The notes under the pieces were generated by a model. The model was not told where the DNA came from. It saw only the letters and a program-made list of their open reading frames with translations, and searched no databases. The translations under genes and the position numbers were made by a program. Shown here one piece after another: positions 8,076 through 16,816 of a stretch of 38,685 nt of DNA; position 1 is the first letter of the stretch, and the number at the start of each line of letters is the position of its first letter. The stretch is from Francisellaceae bacterium (lineage in GTDB: Bacteria > Pseudomonadota > Gammaproteobacteria > Francisellales > Francisellaceae): positions 1 through 38,685 of the forward strand of contig JAOMSY010000009.1 of assembly GCA_028355575.1 (NCBI GenBank), written 5' to 3'.

Positions 8076-8269
8076 ATTTATTTTATTACAAATATTATTT
8101 TAATTTAATGGTTGAATTCTCTTTTTATTCTGAGATTGTCACCTAGAGGGAATAATATATTGATCTTATACTATACTAAATGTTAATTTTAATATGATGG
8201 TTTGTATTTGTAGCCTAGAAGATACTTAGTTAGTATTCTGATATGTGAATTAAAATTTAAGGATAAGTC

Positions 8270-9187
8270 GTGAGCGATTATTATAAGGTTGGGGTGCCTG
8301 GAAAAAAGTGGGGTGAGATCGAAAAAAATGAATGGTTAGCCCAGCAAGATATAAAGCGATCCTATATAGAAGAAGCTGCATCTAAAATTGAAGCGCTTAG
8401 GGCAAATTTTCAGGTAGAAGAATATGGTGAGTTAGATTATTCAGTAGGTAAATACAGGCTTTATGGTGTTAAGTCGCGTCAATGGGATAGTGCTAAACCA
8501 ACGATATTAGTGACAGGCGGCGTTCACGGTTATGAGACCAGCGGGGTTCAAGGCGCAATCCGTTTTTTGGAGACAAAAGCGTTGGAGTATACAGATAAAT
8601 TTAACATTGTGGTGACGCCTTGTATTAGCCCTTGGGGGTATGAAACGATTAACCGTTGGAATCCATTGGCGATTGATCCAAATCGATCATTTTATAAAGA
8701 TAGTCCAGCGAATGAATCTGCTTTAGTTATGGCATATGTTAAATCACTCAGCTGTGATTTACTCATGCATATAGACCTTCACGAAACAACCGATACTGAT
8801 AATTCAGAGTTCAGGCCGGCGCTTGCTGCAAGAGATGGTGTAACTCACGACAACTGGGATATTCCAGATGGGTTTTATCTTGTTGGCGATAGTAACAATC
8901 CCGTTCCTGATTTTCAAAAAGCAGTGATAGATTCTGTTCGAAAAGTAACGCATATCGCACCACCTGATAAGGATGGTAAAATAATTAGCGCGCCCTTAGA
9001 GCAAGAAGGAGTGATTAATTATGCAACCGAAAAATTGGGTTTATGTATTGGTTTTAGCCACGCAAAATACAGTACAACAACCGAAGTTTATCCTGATAGC
9101 CCAAAGACAAATGCTGAAGAGTGTACACTAGCACAAGTAGCAGCCATTACCGGTGGGTTAGACTTTTTATTGGACCAATTAAAGTAA
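8270..9187 (+). CDS. M14-family zinc metallopeptidase (carboxypeptidase/deacylase-like)
   Basis: This 305-residue, probably cytosolic zinc hydrolase has no signal peptide. The zinc site is recognisable: H86 and E89 in GGVHGYETSG and a third ligand H171 in MHIDLHETT. DPNRS near residues 137-141 matches the Asn-Arg substrate-carboxylate pair of M14 enzymes, and STTTEVYPD near residue 270 carries the likely catalytic Glu. The start is GTG at 8270, with AAGGAT about seven bases upstream. M14 relatives include carboxypeptidases and the succinylglutamate desuccinylase/aspartoacylase branch, so peptide versus amide substrate is open. It is divergent from the chitinase gene across a 242-bp gap. Confidence 0.85.
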   Translation: MSDYYKVGVPGKKWGEIEKNEWLAQQDIKRSYIEEAASKIEALRANFQVEEYGELDYSVGKYRLYGVKSRQWDSAKPTILVTGGVHGYETSGVQGAIRFLETKALEYTDKFNIVVTPCISPWGYETINRWNPLAIDPNRSFYKDSPANESALVMAYVKSLSCDLLMHIDLHETTDTDNSEFRPALAARDGVTHDNWDIPDGFYLVGDSNNPVPDFQKAVIDSVRKVTHIAPPDKDGKIISAPLEQEGVINYATEKLGLCIGFSHAKYSTTTEVYPDSPKTNAEECTLAQVAAITGGLDFLLDQLK

Positions 9188-9385
9188 CCTGGTTTCTCTT
9201 AAGCTCAAGTGCTTTTATGTCATTTTAACGCTATTAAAATTTATGAAAAAATGCCTGATATTTTCATGAAATACTAGAAACTACGATTTGGTGATTATCT
9301 TTGGCAAATTATAAAATGAAGGATTGAATCATTTTAAATAATTGCTTAATGTAGCAAGCTATTAAGTCATTAATGTATTTATGCT

Positions 9386-10357
9386 ATGAGATCTTTTTCA
9401 ATGAGAGTGGTATTTTTATATTTTGTGTTGATAGTTTGTTCAACGCTTTCATATGCAGCGCCAAAGGTTGGTATGACAAAACCACAAAATGTAAGAATTG
9501 GTGTTTATATCATGCATATTAATGATTTAGATATCAAATCAAAGGTTGCAAATGTGGTCTTTTGGCTTTGGTTTATTCATAAGCCTGATAGCGAGGACAG
9601 TAAAAAAGATCACTTTGATATCACAAATGCAGAGAGTTATAACGTCCTGACCAAAGCTTCTAAAGTGCAACCAAATGGAGAAATTTGGAATGCATATAAA
9701 ATTGATGCCAAATTGTCTCAAAGTTGGGATATGACAAATTACCCATTGAACTCCCAATCAATTAAAATTGATATAGAAAATTATTATTATTCGGCTAATG
9801 ATCTAATCTACTCGGCTGATAATAAAGATACTGGGCTGTCAGATAAATTAGATTTAACTGGTTGGAAACTTATTAAAAGCGGCTGGCATATTGCTACAGA
9901 TCATTACAACAGCTCATTTGGGAACACAGCAGCTAGAAATAGCGCTAATTATTCTCAGGCAATTTATGCAATTGATATTCAAAATAATAATCTTAGAACT
10001 TATGTAAAACTCTTTGGTCTGCTATACCTGGCGAGCTTTCTAATTCTATGCATGTTTATTTTACCTATTGATGAGTTTAGAGGGAGGATTTCATTAAATT
10101 CATCAGCTATATTTGCCATAGTTGGTAATGTAATTGCAACCAACGCTTCAATGCCGGCATCAAACTCTTTAACCTTGGTTGATAAGGTGCAGTTCGGTCT
10201 GCTTGCGTATATGGGTATTATGCTAATCTGTTTGCTTGGAAATTATTATGTTAATAAACATTATTCAGTTAAAGTATCGAGGATAATTAATGCGGTGTTA
10301 GGGATACTGACTGCTTCTATAATTATAGTGGCAAATATTTACGTCTTGTCTCTGTAA
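9386..10357 (+). CDS. Probable prokaryotic pentameric ligand-gated ion channel (Cys-loop family-like)
   Basis: The 323-residue protein has a signal peptide (about residues 1-24, ending TLSYAA) and a beta-rich extracellular domain of about 185 residues. Four hydrophobic helices with no large intracellular loop follow: M1 (KLFGLLYLASFLILCMFIL), M2 (SLNSSAIFAIVGNVIAT), M3 (about residues 265-290) and M4 (the C-terminal 24 residues). The extracellular domain carries ligand-binding-domain signatures: GVYIMHINDLDIKSK, VVFWLWF, and SQSWDMTNYPLNSQSIKIDI, which matches the W-D-x-x-x-Y-P-x-x-x-Q pattern preceding the Cys-loop. As in other bacterial members, the disulfide cysteines are absent. The call rests on recalled topology and motifs, not a search. 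ATG at 9401 is an alternative start. It is probably monocistronic. Confidence 0.65.
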   Translation: MRSFSMRVVFLYFVLIVCSTLSYAAPKVGMTKPQNVRIGVYIMHINDLDIKSKVANVVFWLWFIHKPDSEDSKKDHFDITNAESYNVLTKASKVQPNGEIWNAYKIDAKLSQSWDMTNYPLNSQSIKIDIENYYYSANDLIYSADNKDTGLSDKLDLTGWKLIKSGWHIATDHYNSSFGNTAARNSANYSQAIYAIDIQNNNLRTYVKLFGLLYLASFLILCMFILPIDEFRGRISLNSSAIFAIVGNVIATNASMPASNSLTLVDKVQFGLLAYMGIMLICLLGNYYVNKHYSVKVSRIINAVLGILTASIIIVANIYVLSL

Positions 10358-10485
10358 AATTTGATTGGTATTGCTCAGCTGGTTACACAAAAATGACTAT
10401 TTGTTTTTATTATGGTGATATTTGCGCAATCTAGCTTTATTTACTGTATGATCAAATTGTGATTAATGTAAAAGGTGGGAATAGA

Positions 10486-10731
10486 ATGTTAAATTTTTAT
10501 ATCGGTAAAGTATATAGTTTGAAAATTAACTCTAAAATAATATCAGCAAAGTTAATAAATAAGAAAATGCCAAATGAGATGAGAAACAAGGGTGTATTAG
10601 AATTTGAACTAATAAATATCAAAACCACTAATATTAATACCAATGCGTATAATTTTTCTATTGATGGCCAACAGTATAACACTTCTAAAATTGAAAAAAT
10701 CAGTGGCAGTAAACTCAATATCTATCTTTAA
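10486..10731 (+). CDS. Hypothetical protein, 81 aa
   Basis: This small cytosolic-looking protein is not recognised. I chose ATG 10486 because AGGTGG ends seven to eight bases before it. An upstream in-frame GTG at 10459 would add nine residues but has no ribosome site. The product is rich in Asn, Ile and Lys (for example INIKTTNINTNAYNFSIDG), predicted mainly beta, with no cysteine, signal peptide or TM segment. It follows the channel-like gene by about 130 bp and might be an accessory gene of that locus, but nothing in the sequence shows this. Confidence 0.5.
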   Translation: MLNFYIGKVYSLKINSKIISAKLINKKMPNEMRNKGVLEFELINIKTTNINTNAYNFSIDGQQYNTSKIEKISGSKLNIYL

Positions 10732-11094
10732 ATTTAATTAATCTATAAACTTTCTGATTGTGCTTGATATATGTTATAAGCCATCGTAAATCCTCTTAAA
10801 TGACAAAAATCTTCATTTTCATAAAAGTACTTACGAAAAATAATTACAGTTTCTCTATTTAAATTGAGTACTATTAGCTCTTGAAGGCTGATTATTTATT
10901 AATGCCATAATGTCTTTTAAATATATCTTATCATTATCATCGTTATTTTAATTTGCTTGTTCATCCAATTATGGTGATGAATATTTAGAATTGTTCTTGA
11001 ATTCAATTTAAGAAGCACAAGAAAATATTGTAACTGTTCATATAAAATTTATTTTGAAACAATTATACGTTATGAAATGGTGTAAAAAGGGGAA
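10732..11094. other. 363-bp gap without an intact gene
   Basis: Apart from the possible decayed frame at 10743-10947, I see no gene, strong promoter, terminator hairpin or repeat here. The DNA is very AT-rich and ends at the 3' end of the tRNA-Lys gene. Confidence 0.6.
10743..10947 (-). pseudogene. Possible decayed reading frame
   Basis: Two overlapping minus-strand open frames, one frameshift apart, sit in the otherwise empty interval 10732-11094. The upstream part (10855-10947) reads DNDKIYLKDIMALINNQPSR. The downstream part (10743-10895) reads SLQELIVLNLNRETVIIFRK, then YFYENEDFCHLRGFTMAYN, ending QAQSESL-stop. Joined by one indel they would give a protein-like C-terminus of about 70 residues. 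Neither part has a convincing start codon with a ribosome site. Open frames of this size do occur by chance in AT-rich DNA, so this is tentative. Confidence 0.25.
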
Positions 11095-11170
11095 TGGTGG
11101 GTCGTGTAGGATTCGAACCTACGACCAATGGATTAAAAGTCCACTGCTCTACCAACTGAGCTAACGACCC
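11095..11170 (-). tRNA. tRNA-Lys (anticodon UUU), CCA encoded
   Basis: On the minus strand the 76 bases fold as a standard cloverleaf. GGGTCGT pairs with ACGACCC in the acceptor stem. The D arm is GCTCAGTTGGTAGAGC, the anticodon loop is CTTTTAA (anticodon TTT) closed by TGGA/TCCA, and the T arm contains GGTTCGAATCC. The discriminator base is A, followed by an encoded CCA (11097-11095). It has its own promoter-like boxes (11185-11212). Confidence 0.97.
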
Positions 11171-11184
11171 GCTAACAAAGAAGA

Positions 11185-11212
11185 ATTATATATATCTGGT
11201 CTTAAAAGGCAA
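11185..11212 (-). promoter_or_regulatory. Sigma-70-type promoter for tRNA-Lys
   Basis: On the minus strand TTGCCT (11212-11207) and a perfect TATAAT (11190-11185) are separated by 16 bases, placing the start site a few bases before the tRNA 5' end at 11170. Confidence 0.6.
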
Positions 11213-11230
11213 GCGAATTAAGATTGTTTT

Positions 11231-12184
11231 TTAATGAATTTCTTCAAAAAGGTGCTGAAGCTTTTCATTAATTGTATTTCTAGATATTTCAATGTATTGT
11301 TCGAGCGGTTTAGAAAAACCATCAGCAATTGCTAATGCAAAGTTTATATTAATCTCAAGCATATCTTTTTTAGGGCCGTGCAATTGGTTTGTGAATAAGG
11401 CTTTTGACTCATTAAAATTTTGTTCAGCATTCCCCGCATATAGATCTTTCTCTTGTGCAAGATTATAGCCATAGTCTTTAGGATTAAAATCTAGTCGAGT
11501 GAATTTACCATTTTCAATTTTACAGTAGGTGCTTGTGCCACAAATGCTGAATTCATCAAATCCATTTCCATATACGACACAAGCATATTCTACGCCCAAT
11601 GCTGAAAGTGTTTCGCTGAATGGTTCTATGAGTTCTTCTTGGTAAACACCAACTAACATTCTTTTAGGGCGAGCTGGGTTAAGCAAAGGGCCTAAAATAT
11701 TGAAAATAGTCTTTTGGCCCATTTCAGCAAAGTGTTTTCTAACCTCAATAACATTTTTAAAGATGGGGTGGAAATAAGGTGCAAATAGAAAAACACGATG
11801 TAATTCTTTAAGTTGTTGCTCTGCTTCTGAAACTGTTTTTGGTATTTTTTCACTGAGCCGTTCAAGAAAGTCGAAACTACCACATTTACTGGTCGCAGAT
11901 TTATTCCCATGTTTTATAACTGGATAGCCGGAAGCTGAAACAGCATAGGCAGAAAGTGTAGAGTAATTTAAAGTGCTTTTACCATCACCACCAGTGCCAA
12001 CAATATCAATTGCATTATTAAATGGATTATTAACTAATTTTGCATATGATAAAAATGTGCGGACAATATCGTATAAGACTTCTGAATGGAGTATATTTTT
12101 ATTAAGTTCAGATACAATTTCTATTTGACGGTTAAGTTGAGTTCCATCGTCTAGAAGTTCATTTATTTGGCTAGTTGTGCTCAT
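11231..12184 (-). CDS. trpD: Anthranilate phosphoribosyltransferase (TrpD) homologue, stand-alone
   Basis: This 317-residue protein joins anthranilate to PRPP in tryptophan synthesis if it is a true TrpD. The PRPP-binding loop DIVGTGGDGKSTLNYSTLSA (residues 59-78) and the anthranilate-side KHGNKSATSKCGSFD match E. coli TrpD, as does FNILGPLLNPARPKRMLVGV further on. Only the N-terminal helical domain is short, making it about 20 residues below the usual length. No other trp gene is in the window; neighbours are a tRNA and glpT on the same strand. A TrpD2 (YbiB-like) DNA-binding paralogue is the main alternative, but the conserved GTGGDG and KHGN motifs favour a catalytic phosphoribosyltransferase. 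Confidence 0.8.
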   Translation of the reverse strand: MSTTSQINELLDDGTQLNRQIEIVSELNKNILHSEVLYDIVRTFLSYAKLVNNPFNNAIDIVGTGGDGKSTLNYSTLSAYAVSASGYPVIKHGNKSATSKCGSFDFLERLSEKIPKTVSEAEQQLKELHRVFLFAPYFHPIFKNVIEVRKHFAEMGQKTIFNILGPLLNPARPKRMLVGVYQEELIEPFSETLSALGVEYACVVYGNGFDEFSICGTSTYCKIENGKFTRLDFNPKDYGYNLAQEKDLYAGNAEQNFNESKALFTNQLHGPKKDMLEININFALAIADGFSKPLEQYIEISRNTINEKLQHLFEEIH

Positions 12185-12292
12185 TATCTGTTTTTTGAGT
12201 AAGCGTTAAGTATAGTGTAGCATGAAGATGCAAAGGTGATAGGCTGTCATTTATATCAATAATAACTAATTGATTATTAGTATTATATTTGA

Positions 12293-13624
12293 TCAATGCT
12301 TAGAGCGGTCATGTAAGTTCCAGCATATGGCTAGAAGAATGACTGATATAAAACAAGATAACATTAGGAACATAAATACACTATTCCATCCGAGATTAGT
12401 CGCTATAATTCCAATGACTGCTTGGGCGCCAACTGTTCCTAAAAAATAGCCAAATAAACCTGTAAATCCAGCAGCAGTCCCAGCTGCTTTTTTGGGTACT
12501 AAGTCTAAAGCTAGTATACCGATTAATGCTACAGGGCCATATATGAGTGTCCCCATTAGGCCGAGGCTACCAAGTAGGACGATGCTAGAATCGCTATGCC
12601 AATAAACGTAAATCAATATAAAAACTAATGACATGCAAATAACACCCATTGGGGCTCTTCTACCATTAAACACTCTATCCGTTAACCATGCGATGAGGAT
12701 GGTGCCAGGAATGGCAGGAAGTTCAAACATTGCAAATCCAAGAAGTCCAGTGGCGGTTGACATATGCTTAACATGAATTAAGTAATAGGTTGACCACCCT
12801 AATAATCCGTATCTTACACAATATACAAAAGCATTAGCGATACCGATTGTCCAAATCCATTTGTTATTGAGGACATAGCTAAAAAATATTTGCTTAGCAT
12901 TTAATTCTTCTTCTTTATGGACAATAACATCTTTGGGTAAATTTGGTGGGTAATCATTACGAAATTCTTCAATTGCTGGCAGTCCAACTGATTGTGGGGT
13001 GTCAGCGCCAAAAATTATGACAAGTATGCCAACAGAAATACAAATAATACCAGAAAGATAAAATAAACCTTGCCAGTGGTTATTAAATAAAAAGATTCCA
13101 AGAGGTACCACTCCTATTGCTAATACGCCAGCACCAACATTATGAGCAGTATTCCAGATTCCCATTTTGGTTCCTCGTTCGCCGTCAGAGAACCAATGCG
13201 TCATTATTTTCCCACAAGGCGGCCAACCCATACCTTGAACCCAACCATTTAGAAAAATCAGAAATAGCATTGCACCAATGCCAAGTCCAACAGCTGAAGG
13301 AATAATGAGATTAACAATACCAGTTAATAACAGTCCTGTTGCTAGAAAGAACCGTGCATTGCTTCTATCTGATACGTTACCCATTAAGAATTTGCTTAAC
13401 CCATAAGCAACACCTAAGGCTGATCCAATTAAGCCTAATTGCTCAACCGAAAAGTTTGTTAAGTATTGCTTCGATACATCAAATGAGCTTCTTCCAAAGT
13501 AATAAGTAAAGTACCCAATATAGGCAACTAAAAATATCCTCAAACGCCAAAAAGGGTAGGCTTTATTTATATCATTTGGGTTTTTAAGTTTTATATGTGT
13601 GGCGGGTTTGTAAATATTAAACAT
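12293..13624 (-). CDS. glpT: MFS organophosphate:phosphate antiporter, GlpT type
   Basis: This 443-residue inner-membrane protein has 12 TM helices and imports glycerol-3-phosphate in exchange for phosphate. Similarity to E. coli GlpT runs end to end: MFNIYKPATH at the start, SDRSNARFFL after TM2, GWVQGMGWPPCGKIM, DTPQSVGLPAIEEFRNDYP in the central loop, and KKAAGTAAGFTGLFGY in TM11. The two phosphate-binding arginines are present (R45 in YYFGRSSF and R271 in YCVRYGLL), as is the His in NTAHNVGAG (H161). No glpQ, glpK or glpD lies beside it. UhpT and PgtP are the same family, but the N- and C-terminal motifs fit GlpT best. Confidence 0.92.
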   Translation of the reverse strand: MFNIYKPATHIKLKNPNDINKAYPFWRLRIFLVAYIGYFTYYFGRSSFDVSKQYLTNFSVEQLGLIGSALGVAYGLSKFLMGNVSDRSNARFFLATGLLLTGIVNLIIPSAVGLGIGAMLFLIFLNGWVQGMGWPPCGKIMTHWFSDGERGTKMGIWNTAHNVGAGVLAIGVVPLGIFLFNNHWQGLFYLSGIICISVGILVIIFGADTPQSVGLPAIEEFRNDYPPNLPKDVIVHKEEELNAKQIFFSYVLNNKWIWTIGIANAFVYCVRYGLLGWSTYYLIHVKHMSTATGLLGFAMFELPAIPGTILIAWLTDRVFNGRRAPMGVICMSLVFILIYVYWHSDSSIVLLGSLGLMGTLIYGPVALIGILALDLVPKKAAGTAAGFTGLFGYFLGTVGAQAVIGIIATNLGWNSVFMFLMLSCFISVILLAICWNLHDRSKH

Positions 13625-13683
13625 TTTTAGACAAATAAATATGACATACCAATAACTATAGGTCTGGCCTCAAATGATTGCGA

Positions 13684-16524
13684 TTAAAGTGTGTTGCTTT
13701 TGTCAAACAAAATAGGCTTTAGAAATTGACCCGTATATGATTTTTTAATTTTAGTGATTTCCTCAGGTGTGCCTTCTGCAATAATCTGACCACCTTTATC
13801 TCCTCCTTCAGGACCGAGATCAACAATCCAATCAGCTACTTTTATGACATCTAAGTTATGTTCAATAATAACGATGGTATTACCTTGGTCTCTTAGAGTA
13901 GTGATCACTTCTAATAATTGTTTAATATCGTGAAAGTGCAAACCAGTAGTTGGTTCATCTAATATATATAATGTTTGGCCTGTTGATTTCTTTGATAGTT
14001 CTTTTGAAAGTTTAACTCGTTGAGCCTCACCACCAGAAAGTGTTGTGGCATTCTGGCCAAGTGTGATATAGCTTAAACCAACATCCATAAGCGTTTGTAG
14101 GCGTTTTCTAATTTGTGGGACAGGATCAAAAAAAACAACTGCTTCTTCTACGCTCATTGCTAGTACTTGATGAATGTTTTTGCCTTTATATTGAATATCT
14201 AATGTTTCACGGTTGTATCGTTTGCCTTGGCATATATCACACGGAACGTAAACGTCAGCTAAAAAGTGCATTTCCACTTTAATGAGACCATCACCTTGGC
14301 AAGCTTCACAGCGTCCGCCTTTAACATTAAAGCTGAATCGACCTGCTTTATAACCTCTAGCTCTTGCGTCTGGGGTTTGAGAAAATAGTTCGCGAATAGG
14401 TGTAAAAATACCTGTATAGGTTGCTGGATTAGAACGTGGTGTTCTTCCAATTGGACTCTGATCAATATCAATAACTTTATCTACATGGTCAAAACCATTA
14501 TGGGAGGCATGTGTCTCTGGAGATAACGTACTGTTCCTATTTAATATTCTTGCGGCTAGAGGATAAAGTGTGCGGTTAATTAAGGTAGACTTCCCTGACC
14601 CTGAAACACCAGTGATGCATGTAAGTAAGCCAACTGGAATTTTTAAATCAACTTTCTTAAGATTATTGCCTTGCGCTTCATTTATTTCGATGAATTTTTT
14701 TGCATGCTTTATCCGTGATTTAGGAATCGAGATTTCCTTGATTCCAGATAAGTAATCGCCGGTAATTGAGTCTTTACAGTTTTTTATGTCTTCAACCTTT
14801 CCTTCAGCAATTATTGTACCACCGTGCACGCCAGCCCCAGGCCCAATATCAATAACATGATCAGCTTGACGGATTGCGTCTTCATCGTGCTCAACAACAA
14901 TGACTGTATTTCCAATGTCTCTTAGATGGAATAAGGTATCTAATAGCTTTTGATTGTCTCTTTGATGTAGCCCAATTGAAGGTTCGTCCAAAATATACAT
15001 GACGCCAACAAGTCCTGCACCAATTTGGCTAGCTAATCTAATACGCTGTGCTTCGCCTCCTGAGAGTGTGTCTGCTTGTCTAAATAATGTTAAGTAATCC
15101 AGGCCTACATTGACGAGAAATCCAAGCCTAGCCTTTATTTCTTTCAGCAATCCGTCTGCAATAATAGCTTGCTGACCACCCAGTTTAATATTTTCTAGCC
15201 AGGTTAGTGCATCTTTAATCGATAGTTTTGTAAAGCCTGGCAATGATTTATGATCTATGAAAACATTATTTGCCCCTTCATTAAGTCGCGAACCTTCGCA
15301 CTGTGAGCAGGGAAGCTTGCTCATAAATTTAACTAACTCTTCTTGAATCAAGCTAGAATCGGTTTCACGGTATCGACGCTCCAAATGTGGGATAACACCC
15401 TCGAATGGTTTAATGCGTTCAGTGACTACGCCTTTAGGGCTGCGGTAGAACATTTGAATGTCTGTGTTACCAGAACCATACATAATAATTTTTTGAATAT
15501 CTTTTGGTAGGTCAGAATAAGGGGTTTTAAGGTTAAAATTATAATGGTCAGCAATGGCTTCTAGTTGATGATAATAATAGTTGTTTCGCTTATCCCAACT
15601 GCTTATTGCGCCTTCTGAAAGACTAAAGCTTGGATCAATGATAAGTTTATCTTCATCAAATTTTGAAATAAAACCAATGCCTTCGCATTTACCACAAGCA
15701 CCAGCTGGGTTGTTAAATGAAAAAATTCTAGGTGATAATTCCTTAAGACTGAAGTTACATTTAGGACAAGCATGACTTGAAGAAAACAATAAATCATCTT
15801 TTGAGGGATCATCCAAAAAATAAATTTTTGCTAAGCCATTTGAAAGGTCAAGCGCTGTTTCAAATGACTCAGCAAGTCTTTGTTTATGGTCTTTTTTAAC
15901 TTTAAACCGATCAACGACGACATCAATATCATGTTTTTTATAACGTTCCAGTTGAGGCGGTTGATCTAGTTCATATATTTCACCATTAATACGAGCACGT
16001 AAAAAGCCTTCTGAATACAGCTTCTCCATTAACTGGATATGTTCACCTTTTCTTTCAACAATCACTGGGGCGAGTATTGCAAGTTTTGTGCCTTCATCCA
16101 TTTCAATAACGTGATCAACCATTTGGCTTATGGTTTGTGCTTTCAATGTTATTTTATGGGTAGGGCATTTCGGATCACCTGCTCGGGCAAATAATACCCT
16201 TAGATAATCATAAATTTCTGTAACCGTGCCTACTGTAGAACGAGGATTGTGAGAAGTGCTTTTTTGTTCAATTGAAATGGCAGGTGAAAGGCCGGCTATA
16301 TGCTCCACCTCCGGCTTTTCCATAAGTGATAAAAACTGTCTAGCATAAGCTGATAGTGACTCTACATAGCGTCGTTGGCCTTCTGCGTATAACGTATCAA
16401 AGGCAAGAGAAGATTTTCCAGAACCGCTAAGTCCGGTTACAACAGTTAATTTGTTACGAGGTATCTCAAGGCTAATATTTTTTAAATTATGTGTTTTAGC
16501 ACCTTTTATAACTATCTTATCCAT
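13684..16524 (-). CDS. uvrA: Excinuclease ABC subunit A
   Basis: This full-length UvrA, 946 residues, is the damage-sensing ATPase of nucleotide excision repair. There are two ABC modules: Walker [17 protein letters not shown] near residue 34 and [14 protein letters not shown] near residue 645, each with an LSGGEAQR signature. Zinc modules are visible as CPKCNFS...CGKCEGIG and CEACQGDG...CDICQGKR, with a further CSQCEG in the insertion domain. The start is taken as ATG 16524, which has GAGAGGG eight bases upstream, rather than the adjacent in-frame TTG at 16527. It is monocistronic. The upstream region has a TATAAT box and a short palindrome but no recognisable E. coli-type LexA site. Confidence 0.98.
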   Translation of the reverse strand: MDKIVIKGAKTHNLKNISLEIPRNKLTVVTGLSGSGKSSLAFDTLYAEGQRRYVESLSAYARQFLSLMEKPEVEHIAGLSPAISIEQKSTSHNPRSTVGTVTEIYDYLRVLFARAGDPKCPTHKITLKAQTISQMVDHVIEMDEGTKLAILAPVIVERKGEHIQLMEKLYSEGFLRARINGEIYELDQPPQLERYKKHDIDVVVDRFKVKKDHKQRLAESFETALDLSNGLAKIYFLDDPSKDDLLFSSSHACPKCNFSLKELSPRIFSFNNPAGACGKCEGIGFISKFDEDKLIIDPSFSLSEGAISSWDKRNNYYYHQLEAIADHYNFNLKTPYSDLPKDIQKIIMYGSGNTDIQMFYRSPKGVVTERIKPFEGVIPHLERRYRETDSSLIQEELVKFMSKLPCSQCEGSRLNEGANNVFIDHKSLPGFTKLSIKDALTWLENIKLGGQQAIIADGLLKEIKARLGFLVNVGLDYLTLFRQADTLSGGEAQRIRLASQIGAGLVGVMYILDEPSIGLHQRDNQKLLDTLFHLRDIGNTVIVVEHDEDAIRQADHVIDIGPGAGVHGGTIIAEGKVEDIKNCKDSITGDYLSGIKEISIPKSRIKHAKKFIEINEAQGNNLKKVDLKIPVGLLTCITGVSGSGKSTLINRTLYPLAARILNRNSTLSPETHASHNGFDHVDKVIDIDQSPIGRTPRSNPATYTGIFTPIRELFSQTPDARARGYKAGRFSFNVKGGRCEACQGDGLIKVEMHFLADVYVPCDICQGKRYNRETLDIQYKGKNIHQVLAMSVEEAVVFFDPVPQIRKRLQTLMDVGLSYITLGQNATTLSGGEAQRVKLSKELSKKSTGQTLYILDEPTTGLHFHDIKQLLEVITTLRDQGNTIVIIEHNLDVIKVADWIVDLGPEGGDKGGQIIAEGTPEEITKIKKSYTGQFLKPILFDKSNTL

Positions 16525-16554
16525 CAATTATACCCTCTCTAAAAATTGGGCAGT

Positions 16555-16572
16555 ATTATAACACAAATTTGT
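16555..16572 (-). promoter_or_regulatory. uvrA -10 box and adjacent palindrome
   Basis: On the minus strand a perfect TATAAT (16560-16555) lies about 30 bp before the uvrA start. Just upstream is the 10-bp palindrome ACAAATTTGT (16563-16572), in the spacer region, where a regulator could bind. No good -35 hexamer is visible. Confidence 0.35.
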
Positions 16573-16816
16573 TAACTTATATTAGCGTTTAAAATTAAAG
16601 CTTTTTAATGGGGTTTTATCTTGAGTTGCGTGTAACTTTGAATATAAAAATTTCTGACTAATACAGTTAAGCGCTTATATGATGATAATTTTTACAGAAT
16701 ATGGAACTATTATCTACAATCTTGTGCTGGAGGTTTTAGGAATAGAGTCATACTTTCGTTGTAATTTATGTTGTCAAAAGATGACATTCTAACGGTTATG
16801 ATTCAGTACGTTAGGT

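Noticed and set aside
12265-12281. Hairpin ACTAAT...ATTAGT downstream of glpT considered as a terminator
   Set aside because: The six-pair stem is entirely weak except for one C-G pair, and no T-run follows, so it is not distinguishable from chance in AT-rich DNA.
16563-16572. Palindrome upstream of uvrA considered as a LexA/SOS box
   Set aside because: ACAAATTTGT does not match the E. coli-type CTGT-N8-ACAG pattern, and no lexA gene is in the window to support it.
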